Positions 43,937 through 51,826 of a stretch of 64,000 nucleotides of DNA are shown piece by piece. The stretch's first letter is position 1. Each line of letters begins with the position of its first letter. Location: NCBI GenBank assembly GCA_963830565.1, contig CAWHMO010000003.1:1-64000 (forward strand), read 5' to 3'. The notes under the pieces were generated by a model. The model was not told the origin of the DNA and did not search any database. It saw only the letters and a program-made list of their open reading frames with translations. A program made the position numbers and the translations under genes. Source of the DNA: DATFDN01 sp963830565 (GTDB lineage: Bacteria > Pseudomonadota > Alphaproteobacteria > Acetobacterales > Acetobacteraceae).

Positions 43937-45783
43937 GCTCTCCCATCCTGACGGGAGCCCCCGCCATTCTGCGAAAGCTGGACGGGCTGGTCGATTGGCT
44001 GACCCAGGGCGTCGCGGCGGCGCTCGTCGTCATCGAGATCGTCATCCTGTTCGCCGGCGTGGTCTGGCGCTACGCGCTCGACAATCCGCTCGTCTGGGTC
44101 GAGGAGCTTGCCGGCGTCCTCTTCCTCTGGCTGGTGAGCCTCGGCGCGGTGATCGCGCTGCGCCGGGGCGAACACATGCGCATGACCGTGATCGTGGGCA
44201 GGCTCGGCCCGCGCGTGCAGCGCTTCGTCGCACGCCTCTCGGCCCTGTTCGTCGCGGTGGTCACGCTCGGGCTGGTCGTGCCCGGCTTTTCCTACGCGGT
44301 GCAGCAGCAGGCGATCCTGACGCCGGTATTGCAGATCCCCGGTTCCTGGGAGATCGCCGGGCAGCTCGCCGGGCTCGCCTTGCTGCTCTACGTCTCGATC
44401 CGCCGGCTGTTCGATGGGGCGACCTGGCGCGAGCTCGCGTTGGTGCTCGGGATCGGGGTCGCGATCGGGCTCGTGCTGTGGGGCCTGGAGCCCGAATTCG
44501 ACGCGCTCGGCAATGCCGACCTGCTGATCTTCTTTATCGGCATCGTCGGCGTTTGCATCTTCATCGGCGTGCCGATCGCCTTCAGCTTCGGCATCGCGAC
44601 GTTGGGCTACATCTACTTTACCAGCACGATCCCGCTCTCGGTCGTCCTGAGTCAGATGGACCAGGGGATGTCCTCGATCGAGCTGCTGGCGGTGCCGATG
44701 TTCGTGGTTCTCGGGCTGCTGCTGGAGATGACCGGGATCGCCCGCGCCATGGTCGACTTCCTCGCCGCCCTCGTCGGCAACCGGCGCGGCGGCCTTTCCT
44801 ACGTGCTGATCGCCGCGATGTACCTGATCTCCGGCATATCCGGCTCCAAGGCGGCTGACCAGGCGGCGGTGGCGCCGGTGCTGATGCCGGAGATGCGCCG
44901 GCGCGGCTCGGCGCCCGGCGAACTCGCGGCCCAGCTCGCCGCCGCGGCCGCGATGACGGAGACGATTCCGCCGAGCCTGGTGCTGATCATCGTCGGCGCC
45001 GTCACCGGCGTCTCGATATCCGCCCTCTTCACCGGCGGGCTGCTGCCGGCGGGAATTGCTGCGCTCGGGCTGGCCGTGCTCGTCTTCTTCCGCACGCGTG
45101 GCGATCGACCGCGAGGTGCGCGCGTCTCGTCGCGCGAGGCGGGACGGCTCTTCGTGGTCGCGATTCCGGCGCTGATCCTGCCGTTCGTGATCCGCTACGC
45201 CGTGCTCGCCGGCATCACCACAGCGACCGAGGTCGCGACGGTTGGCGTCGTTTACGCGATCCTGGTCGGCATCGCCGTCTACCGATGCTTCGACTGGCGT
45301 CGCCTGGTACCGATCCTGGTCGAGACGGCGGCGCTGTCCGGCGCGATCCTGCTAATCATCGGCACCGCGAGCGCCATGGCCTGGGCGCTGACGCAGGCCG
45401 GCTTCGCGCAGACCCTGGCGGAGATGATGACCGGCCTGCCGGGCGGAAAGTTCGGCTTCCTGGCCATTTCAATAGTCGTGTTCGTCATTCTTGGCAGCGT
45501 GCTGGAAGGTCTGCCGGCGATGGTGCTATTCGGGCCGTTGCTTTTCCCGATCGCGCAGCAGCTCGGCATCCACCTCGTGCAGTACGCGATCGTCGCCATC
45601 CTCGCGATGGGGATCGGGCTGTTCTCGCCGCCCTTCGGCGTCGGCTTCTACCAGACCTGCCTGATCAGCAAGGTGTCGAGCGACGAGGCGTTCGGCCGCA
45701 TCTGGCCCTACATGGCGACGCTGGTCGCGGCGCTCATCGTCGTCGCCGCCGTGCCTTGGATCTCCACCGGCTTCCTGCGGTAG
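43933..45783 (+). CDS. TRAP permease, fused DctQ-DctM
   Basis: 616 residues from TTG 43933, overlapping the dctP stop by four bases (TTGA). The first 170 residues are the four-helix DctQ subunit (FAGVVWRYALDNPLVWVEEL, RGEHMRMTVIVGRLGPRVQR). From about residue 190 follows the DctM channel with about 12 helices: GVCIFIGVPIAFSFGIATLG, SIELLAVPMFVVLGLLLEMT, YLISGISGSKAADQAAVAPV, AMTETIPPSLVLIIVGAVTG and FSPPFGVGFYQTCLISK. Natural Q-M fusions are known in TRAP systems. Imports the receptor's ligand with sodium. Confidence 0.92.
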   Translation: MSSPILTGAPAILRKLDGLVDWLTQGVAAALVVIEIVILFAGVVWRYALDNPLVWVEELAGVLFLWLVSLGAVIALRRGEHMRMTVIVGRLGPRVQRFVARLSALFVAVVTLGLVVPGFSYAVQQQAILTPVLQIPGSWEIAGQLAGLALLLYVSIRRLFDGATWRELALVLGIGVAIGLVLWGLEPEFDALGNADLLIFFIGIVGVCIFIGVPIAFSFGIATLGYIYFTSTIPLSVVLSQMDQGMSSIELLAVPMFVVLGLLLEMTGIARAMVDFLAALVGNRRGGLSYVLIAAMYLISGISGSKAADQAAVAPVLMPEMRRRGSAPGELAAQLAAAAAMTETIPPSLVLIIVGAVTGVSISALFTGGLLPAGIAALGLAVLVFFRTRGDRPRGARVSSREAGRLFVVAIPALILPFVIRYAVLAGITTATEVATVGVVYAILVGIAVYRCFDWRRLVPILVETAALSGAILLIIGTASAMAWALTQAGFAQTLAEMMTGLPGGKFGFLAISIVVFVILGSVLEGLPAMVLFGPLLFPIAQQLGIHLVQYAIVAILAMGIGLFSPPFGVGFYQTCLISKVSSDEAFGRIWPYMATLVAALIVVAAVPWISTGFLR

Positions 45784-45872
45784 GCGTCCGCCCGGGGCGG
45801 CTGGCGAGACCGGATGTTGCTGGTGGGAGGGCAAAAATGATCCGCTCCGGTTGAATCAAGCCCGGCCACTAC

Positions 45873-47366
45873 CTACCCGCCCACCCGCGGCCGCCGCCTC
45901 ACCTCGGGCCTGACGTGGCGGAAGTTCAGCGTCGCCGGGTCCGCGACCACCGGCCCGGGGGCGATGGCGACGATGATGCGGGCGGCGATCGGGGCGAAAT
46001 CGGCGCGGAAATGGACCGAAGATTTCAGCGCGATGATCGGGTAGTCGGTCGGCTCGATGTCGACGTGGCGGATAATCGCCTGATCCAGCGCCTGGATCTT
46101 GCGGCTGGCGACGATCACCCGTACGCCGTGGACGTCGATCAGCGCGGTGGGGCCGAGATTGGCGGGGTTGCCAGCGCTCATCGGGCCAGTCAGCGTGAAG
46201 CGGCCGTCGGTCAGTCGCAGCACGCGCGCCTGACAGGCGAACGGCATCCCGTCCGACTTGCCGCCGAGCGACAGCGCCAGCGTCGCGCCCTCGCCGGCCG
46301 CGTGGCAGGCGGCCGCGCTGTCCGCGTCGTTGATGAGACAGACGAGCGCTCCGCGCGCGCCCTGGCGGACCAGCTCGGCCAGCAGCTCCGTCGTGTCGCC
46401 GTGCCCGCCGCCGCCGGGGTTGTCCTGAGTGTCAGCCAGCACCACCGGACCATTGGCCGAGGTCGCGGTGCGCCGAGCCTCGGCCACCGCCTCGGCGGAG
46501 GGGAGCGTCTCCTGCACGAAGTCGGATTCCCGAGCGGCGATGCGAGAAGCCAATGCGCCCGCTGCCGCGTCCGCCGCCGCCTGCGTATCGGCGAAGGCGG
46601 CGATGGCGGGGCCGCACTCGGGGAAGTCGGCGTAGGGAAAGCCGAAGCAGAAGGCGAGCTCGGCGATGCCCGCGCTCTCCGCCAAGGCCGCGCGCTCGGC
46701 CATCAGCCCGGCCATCGGCTCCATCACCGTGCATTGGCTGCCGATCGGCATCCAGAAATCAAGCTGGCGCAGCGCGCGCGCCCAAGGCTTGCCGCGTTTG
46801 ATCCGCTTAAGCAGCAGCCGGGCCGCCCGCGCTCCCGCCGCCTTCATGTCCACATGCGGGTACGTGCGGAACGGCGCCACCGCATCCGCCCGCGCCACCA
46901 TCGCGCGGGTGAGGTTCGCGTGCGGGTCGAGGCTGATCGTCAGCGGCAGGTCGCCCACGATCGCGCGGACACGGCGCAGCAGCTCGCCCTCGGCGTCCGG
47001 AAAGCTCTCGGCCAGCGCGGCGCCGTGCAGATCGAGATAGACGCCGTCGAGCGGCGCCTCGTCCAGCGCCGCGGAGAGACGGGCGCCGATCATCGCCGCG
47101 ATGCGCTCGAACGCCTCGTCCTGGATCGGGCCGGCCGGGCTGGCGAACCCCCAGGACAGCGGCACCAGCCTGGCGCGTTCGGCTTCCAGCGCCTCGATCG
47201 CGCCGGCGATCGGCACCGACCTGCCGCGCAGCGCCTCGATCAGTCCCGGCCCGTCCTGGAACGGGGAGAATCCGCCCGGCTGGCGAAAATCGGCATAGGT
47301 CGTCGGGCGTGGCGCGAAAGAGTGGCTTTCGTGCAGGAAGCCGCCGATGGCGATGCGCGAGCTCAT
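45873..47366 (-). CDS. M81-family (MlrC-like) metallopeptidase protein
   Basis: 497 residues from ATG 47366, which has GGAG at good spacing; an ATG 21 bases upstream is less likely. N-terminus IAIGGFLHESHSFAPRPTTY with the His-Glu pair of the family, DGVYLDLHGAALAESFPDAE, LTISLDPHANLTRAMVARAD, RTYPHVDMKAAGARAARLLL and LADTQDNPGGGGHGDTTELL. MlrC homologues are zinc hydrolases, but most members have unknown substrates in catabolic clusters like this one. It lies 12 bp after the hydroxyacid dehydrogenase on the same strand, a two-gene operon. Confidence 0.88.
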   Translation of the reverse strand: MSSRIAIGGFLHESHSFAPRPTTYADFRQPGGFSPFQDGPGLIEALRGRSVPIAGAIEALEAERARLVPLSWGFASPAGPIQDEAFERIAAMIGARLSAALDEAPLDGVYLDLHGAALAESFPDAEGELLRRVRAIVGDLPLTISLDPHANLTRAMVARADAVAPFRTYPHVDMKAAGARAARLLLKRIKRGKPWARALRQLDFWMPIGSQCTVMEPMAGLMAERAALAESAGIAELAFCFGFPYADFPECGPAIAAFADTQAAADAAAGALASRIAARESDFVQETLPSAEAVAEARRTATSANGPVVLADTQDNPGGGGHGDTTELLAELVRQGARGALVCLINDADSAAACHAAGEGATLALSLGGKSDGMPFACQARVLRLTDGRFTLTGPMSAGNPANLGPTALIDVHGVRVIVASRKIQALDQAIIRHVDIEPTDYPIIALKSSVHFRADFAPIAARIIVAIAPGPVVADPATLNFRHVRPEVRRRPRVGG

Positions 47367-47377
47367 GTCCACTCCGT

Positions 47378-48346
47378 TCAGGTCCATAGCGGGTCGATCG
47401 GACCGCGCCCGGACAGCACGGAAGCGATGTTGTCGAGGGCGCGGAAGCCCATCGCGTTGCGCGTCTCCACCGACGCGCTGCCGACATGGGGCGAGAGGAT
47501 CACGTTCGGAAGCGCCGCGAAACGCATGTCGTGGTCCGGCTCGGTGCGGAACACGTCGAGGCCGGCGGCGAACAGGTGCCCCGATGCGAGCGCGGCGAGC
47601 AGCGCCTCCTCATCCACCAGACCGCCGCGCGCCACGTTCACCAGCACCGATCCGCAGGGCATCAGGGCCAGCATCTCGGAGTTGATGACACGGTCGGTGG
47701 CGGGCGTGGCGGGCGCGTGCAGCGACAGGAAATCGCACGCCGGCAACATCTCGCGCAGCTCGGCGAAATACGTGGCGCCTTGCTCCTGCTCGGGCGGCAG
47801 CCGCCGGCGCGCGTGATAGAGTATGCGCATGTCGAAACCGCGCGCGCGTCGCGCAACGGCTTGGCCGATGCGGCCCATGCCGAGAATTCCCAGCGTCTTA
47901 CCCCAGACGCGCACGCCGAGCAGCTCGCCCTGGCCGATGCGCTTGCGCCAGCCAGCGCGCATGATGGCGTCGTACTCGTAGGCCCGCCGCGCCGCGGCGA
48001 GCAACAGCATGAAGGCGAAGTCGGCCGTGCATTCGGTAAGCACGTCCGGCGTGTTGGTGACGGCGATCCCGCGCGCCCGCGCCGCCGCCACATCGATGTG
48101 GTCGTAGCCGACGCTGCTCGTGGCGCCCACCTTCACGCTGTCCGGCAGCCGGGCGATCAGCTCGGCGCCGAAGGGCAGCGTGTTGACGAACAGGATTCCC
48201 TCGCTGCGATGGCGATTCGCCGCGGCGATCACCTCCTCGGCGCTCATGTCCGCCGCGCCCTCATGCACCACGGCCTCGAACTCGGCGCGGGCGCGGGCAA
48301 CGACGTCGGGTGTGTGAAGGGCGGCGAACAGCAGACGAGGCTTCAT
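47378..48346 (-). CDS. D-2-hydroxyacid dehydrogenase (D-glycerate dehydrogenase-like)
   Basis: 322 residues. MKPRLLFAALHTPDVVARAR, SSVGYDHIDVAAARARGIAV, TNTPDVLTECTADFAFMLLL, NAD loop LGILGMGRIGQAVARRARGF, VNVARGGLVDEEALLAALAS (catalytic Arg), GLDVFRTEPD (Glu) and LSPHVGSASVETRNAMGFRA (catalytic His). It resembles glyoxylate/hydroxypyruvate reductases, which handle glyoxylate and tartronate semialdehyde from ureide breakdown; that link is inference. Diverges from the M20 hydrolase gene at 48430, leaving 83 bp for two promoters. Confidence 0.88.
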   Translation of the reverse strand: MKPRLLFAALHTPDVVARARAEFEAVVHEGAADMSAEEVIAAANRHRSEGILFVNTLPFGAELIARLPDSVKVGATSSVGYDHIDVAAARARGIAVTNTPDVLTECTADFAFMLLLAAARRAYEYDAIMRAGWRKRIGQGELLGVRVWGKTLGILGMGRIGQAVARRARGFDMRILYHARRRLPPEQEQGATYFAELREMLPACDFLSLHAPATPATDRVINSEMLALMPCGSVLVNVARGGLVDEEALLAALASGHLFAAGLDVFRTEPDHDMRFAALPNVILSPHVGSASVETRNAMGFRALDNIASVLSGRGPIDPLWT

Positions 48347-48429
48347 GCGCGATCTCCAGGCGGCCCGCGTGTTATGGCCGTCCGGGCGGGCTTGCGAAAG
48401 TCCGGGGCGCCGGTCACGCTGGTCCTGCC

Positions 48430-49695
48430 ATGCGCGCCACCTTCATGCCGGACATCGACCTCGCCGCCCGTTTGTTCGAGGGTCTGCGGGAACGCGGCTT
48501 CGACGGTGTCGGCATCACCCGCGACGCCTATGGACCGGGCGAGCAGGCGGCCCACGATCTGGTGCGCGCCACCGCCGAGGGGCTGCGGCTGGAGACGGCG
48601 ATCGACGCCGCGGGCAACCTTTACATGACCTTGCCGGGGCGGGATCGCGCGGCGAAGCGGATCGTGCTCGGCAGCCACCTCGATTCCGTGCCGCGCGGCG
48701 GGAACTATGACGGCGCGGCCGGCGTGCTGGCCGGGTTGGCGGTGGTGGCCGGGATGCAGGCGGCGGCGTTCGCGCCCGCCCGCGACATCACCGTGCTGGC
48801 GTTGCGCGCCGAGGAGGCGGGCGCCTGGTTCCCCACGTCCTATCCCGGCAGCCACGCCGCCCTGGGGCGGCTGCCGGCCGAGGCGCTGGAGGTGCGGCGG
48901 CTCGACACCGGCCGAACTCTGGCCGAGCACATGCGCGCGGCCAGCTTCGATCCCGACGCGGTGCGCGCCGGCGCCGGCCGGCTCGGCCCGGACAACACCG
49001 CCGCCTATGTGGAGCTGCACATCGAGCAGGGGCCGGTGCTGGACGCCGAGGAGATCCCGGTCGGGATCGTCACCGGCATCCCCGGCTCGCGCCGGCTGCG
49101 CGCCGGGCGCGTGCTCGGCGAGTACAACCACTCCGGCGCCACCCCGCGCCGCTACCGGCGCGACGCCGCCATCGCGCTGGCCGAGCTGGCAGCGCGGCTC
49201 GACGACTACTGGGCGGCGCTGGAAGCGCGTGGACATACATTGGTCTGCACCTTCTGCGTGCTGGCCACCGTCGAGGAAGCGGGCTTCACCAAGGTTCCCG
49301 GCGAGGCGCGGTTCCAGCTCGACGTGCGCAGCGTCGATCCGCTCAGCGTCGATGCCGTGTTCGCGGAGCTGCATCGGCTGGTCCCGGCGATCGAGGCGCG
49401 GCGCGGCGTGCGCTTCGAGCTGGGGGCGGAAGCGGGCAGCGCCCCGAGCCCGATGGATGCCGAGGTGCAGGACGGCTTGGCGCGGGCAGCTTCGGCGCTG
49501 GGGGTGAGCCACCGCCGGATGGCCTCGGGCGGCGGCCACGACGCGGCGGCCTTTGCTCAGGCCGGCGTGGCGGCGGGAATGCTGTTCGTTCGCAACCAGA
49601 ACGGCAGCCACAACCCACACGAGGCGATGCGGATCGAGGACTTCGCCGCAGCTTGCGCAGTGCTGACGCGCTGGGCGGCGGAGGCGGCCGGGTAG
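48430..49695 (+). CDS. M20-family Zn hydrolase (allantoate amidohydrolase/N-carbamoyl-L-amino acid hydrolase type)
   Basis: 421 residues. Signature metal sites: LGSHLDSVPRGGNYDGAAGV (His and bridging Asp), LRAEEAGAWFPTSYPGSHAA (Glu pair), ELHIEQGPVLDAEEIPVGIV (His), GEYNHSGATPRRYRRDAAIA (dimerisation-domain substrate site) and GGGHDAAAFAQAGVAAGMLF with the last His in NGSHNPHEAM. Members hydrolyse carbamoyl or ureido groups, releasing ammonia and CO2. In this cluster it could finish hydantoin or pyrimidine ureido intermediates. ATG 48430 is the likely start; 48445 is possible. Confidence 0.9.
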   Translation: MRATFMPDIDLAARLFEGLRERGFDGVGITRDAYGPGEQAAHDLVRATAEGLRLETAIDAAGNLYMTLPGRDRAAKRIVLGSHLDSVPRGGNYDGAAGVLAGLAVVAGMQAAAFAPARDITVLALRAEEAGAWFPTSYPGSHAALGRLPAEALEVRRLDTGRTLAEHMRAASFDPDAVRAGAGRLGPDNTAAYVELHIEQGPVLDAEEIPVGIVTGIPGSRRLRAGRVLGEYNHSGATPRRYRRDAAIALAELAARLDDYWAALEARGHTLVCTFCVLATVEEAGFTKVPGEARFQLDVRSVDPLSVDAVFAELHRLVPAIEARRGVRFELGAEAGSAPSPMDAEVQDGLARAASALGVSHRRMASGGGHDAAAFAQAGVAAGMLFVRNQNGSHNPHEAMRIEDFAAACAVLTRWAAEAAG

Positions 49696-49700
49696 GCGCG

Positions 49701-50348
49701 TTACTCCGCCGCCTTCCGCAACGGCCACTGATCTACCGGAATGCGCGGCATCTCGAAGCGATCGCTCGTGCGCGCGTACCAGCTGGCGCCGTGCATGCGC
49801 CCGATCAGATCGAGGCGGGGCGTATCGACATAGCAGCGCACCGGATCCAGCACGCAATCGTCCTTGATGTGCATCGCCACGACCTTGCCCAGGATCACCG
49901 AGCGGTCCACGCCGACTTCGACGATCACCAGCCGATCGCACTCCATCGAGACCGGCGCCTCGGCGATGCGCGGCGGCTTGACCCGCGAAGAGGGCGCGGT
50001 GGTCAGGCCCGCCTCGGCCAGCTCGTCCACTTCTTTGCCGAACTCGATCGCCGTCACGTTCATCTGCTCGGCCAATTGATTGCTCACCAGGTTCACCACG
50101 AATTGCCCGGTGCGCCGGATGTTGCCGCCGGTGTCCTTGGCGTCCCCCGGCGCGCGACCGCCGATGCCGAAGCAGATGACGGGCGGGTCGCCGGAAACGC
50201 AATTGAAGAACGAGAACGGCGCGGCGTTCACCGACCCGTCCAGGTCCTGCGTCGTCACCCAGGCGATCGGCCGCGGCACGACGGTGGAGATCAGCAGCTT
50301 GTAGACGTTGGCCGCTTGCATGGCGGTGAAGTCGAACAGCATCAGCAT
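49701..50348 (-). CDS. Flavin reductase-like (DIM6/NTAB family) protein
   Basis: 215 residues: MLMLFDFTAMQAANVYKLLI, STVVPRPIAWVTTQDLDGSV, NAAPFSFFNCVSGDPPVICF and TGQFVVNLVSNQLAEQM, the FMN-binding split barrel of the flavin reductase family, then IGRMHGASWYARTSDRFEMP at the C-terminus. It uses or supplies reduced FMN; a partner monooxygenase is not adjacent. The start overlaps the last codons of the PLP-like gene by seven bases, so the two are likely co-transcribed. Confidence 0.85.
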   Translation of the reverse strand: MLMLFDFTAMQAANVYKLLISTVVPRPIAWVTTQDLDGSVNAAPFSFFNCVSGDPPVICFGIGGRAPGDAKDTGGNIRRTGQFVVNLVSNQLAEQMNVTAIEFGKEVDELAEAGLTTAPSSRVKPPRIAEAPVSMECDRLVIVEVGVDRSVILGKVVAMHIKDDCVLDPVRCYVDTPRLDLIGRMHGASWYARTSDRFEMPRIPVDQWPLRKAAE

Positions 50349-51811
50349 GGTCCTGTCTTGCGCGCGCACCCTGCCCAGCGCCGTGCGGCTTGTCCAGATT
50401 GAGCTACCCACGTCGCAGTCTCGATCACGATGGCATCGACCATCGCGCCAGGGAGATCAGCGATGGCCATTCGCAGGATGTGGCTGTCGCTGCCAATTGC
50501 CGGGAAGGCATCGACGACAGCAAAATCGAAGCCGAAGCTTCCCGCGTGTCGCACCGGTAATCCAGCTCCGCGCAGGGATCGCACCAGTGACCCCGCCATG
50601 CGCCGGGCCTGATCCTGGTCCCAGGTGGTTCCCAGGTTGAGCGTGAGGAACAGGCCATGCTGATAGCACGTCACCGTGCAACGGCCGGGTAGAAGTACCG
50701 AAAGCCTGCGTGCCGCGCGGCGATTGCTGTGAATAATGCGGGCGATTCGCTGCCTGTAGAGGCAGCGCCACCGCGCACCACCGATGAAGGGCGGCAGATG
50801 CGCCGGCGTCGCTGCGGCGCCGAACAAGCGCACCGCATCCTGCATCTCCGAGGCAAGCCGATCTGCGAAGTGCCGCCTTTCCTGTGTCACCTGCCGTGGC
50901 ATCGCGATAACCACCGAACCCAGGCGGCCATACTCGATACCCAAGGAATTGAGCTTGGTGTGGCTCCTCACGAGCACGGTCGGCAGCCCGGCTTCCTCCG
51001 CATGTCGCAATACCCGCGCAATGCGGCCAGAGCTTGCGGCAAGGCAGGTGGTATCGAAAATCAGGAGGTTGGCGAACCCCAGGGTGGCCGGGTCGGGTGC
51101 CGAGAAATGCTGCGGAATGCCGGAGTTGAGCAGGAGGACCCGCGGAACCGGATTGCGTGCGATCCGGGCAGGACCGGCCGCGAACACCGGAACGATGCCG
51201 AGGCCCCGACCGTAGGTTTCAATCAGTTGCCGCGTTTCCGGGTAGCAGTCCGGCCGGGCCATCAGGATCGCCTCGACACAGCTCCGCCCGAGCGCCACGA
51301 GGAGGGTCGCGAGGGCCGACATGCCGGATGATGTGTAGCTGGAACAGATGATCTGCTGGCCCCGCTCCAGGCGCAGCGTCTCGTAGGGCGGCGGCCCATG
51401 AATGGCAAGATCGGCCCTTTGGTAGGTATAGCCAATCTCGAACTGCCCGATCTGGAAGGAAGCCGCGTCCGCCCAGTGCGTTTCCGTCAGCGCCCAATTC
51501 CGGCGCGCGTGCTCCGCCTTCACGGCCGCGCCAGCCCGAAACTTCTGCTCGAAAGCCTCCTCCACTGATCGCGCCCAGCTAGCCGGGGTGGGATGCGCGA
51601 GGCAGTCCTCGATCAATTGCAGCTCGCAACGCTTCCTGATGAGGTAGGAGGCAAGGTTTTCCACTGGTCGCAGGCTCTCTGAGTTTCCGGGCGATGGACG
51701 TAAGCGCCCCTGGCGCGAGGGCGCCAGTGTTGATCCTTCGCCTGATCTTAGGCCGCCGCCCTTGATCCGGTTCCGCGCTCCCGAGCCGGGCGGAGGGGTG
51801 CGCGCATTCAC
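50342..51811 (-). CDS. Uncharacterised PLP-enzyme-like protein
   Basis: 489 residues as the longest frame, but the first 49 are low-complexity (TPPPGSGARN) and GTG 51664 (VENLASYLIRKRCELQLIED) is a likelier start, which would also leave room for a promoter facing the chemotaxis gene. Internal features: QQIICSSYTSSGMSALATLL resembles the cofactor phosphate loop of fold-type I PLP enzymes, and VLVRSHTKLNSLGIEYGRLG offers a Schiff-base lysine at K286 of the long form. I do not recognise the family; PLP use is inferred from these two motifs. Overlap with the flavin reductase gene suggests joint expression. Confidence 0.55.
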   Translation of the reverse strand: MNARTPPPGSGARNRIKGGGLRSGEGSTLAPSRQGRLRPSPGNSESLRPVENLASYLIRKRCELQLIEDCLAHPTPASWARSVEEAFEQKFRAGAAVKAEHARRNWALTETHWADAASFQIGQFEIGYTYQRADLAIHGPPPYETLRLERGQQIICSSYTSSGMSALATLLVALGRSCVEAILMARPDCYPETRQLIETYGRGLGIVPVFAAGPARIARNPVPRVLLLNSGIPQHFSAPDPATLGFANLLIFDTTCLAASSGRIARVLRHAEEAGLPTVLVRSHTKLNSLGIEYGRLGSVVIAMPRQVTQERRHFADRLASEMQDAVRLFGAAATPAHLPPFIGGARWRCLYRQRIARIIHSNRRAARRLSVLLPGRCTVTCYQHGLFLTLNLGTTWDQDQARRMAGSLVRSLRGAGLPVRHAGSFGFDFAVVDAFPAIGSDSHILRMAIADLPGAMVDAIVIETATWVAQSGQAARRWAGCARKTGPC

Positions 51812-51826
51812 CCCAACTTAACGCCG

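Noticed and set aside
45915..47816. Long plus-strand frame opposite the M81 and hydroxyacid dehydrogenase genes
   Set aside because: Shadow of two well-supported minus-strand genes, Arg/Ala-rich with no motif.
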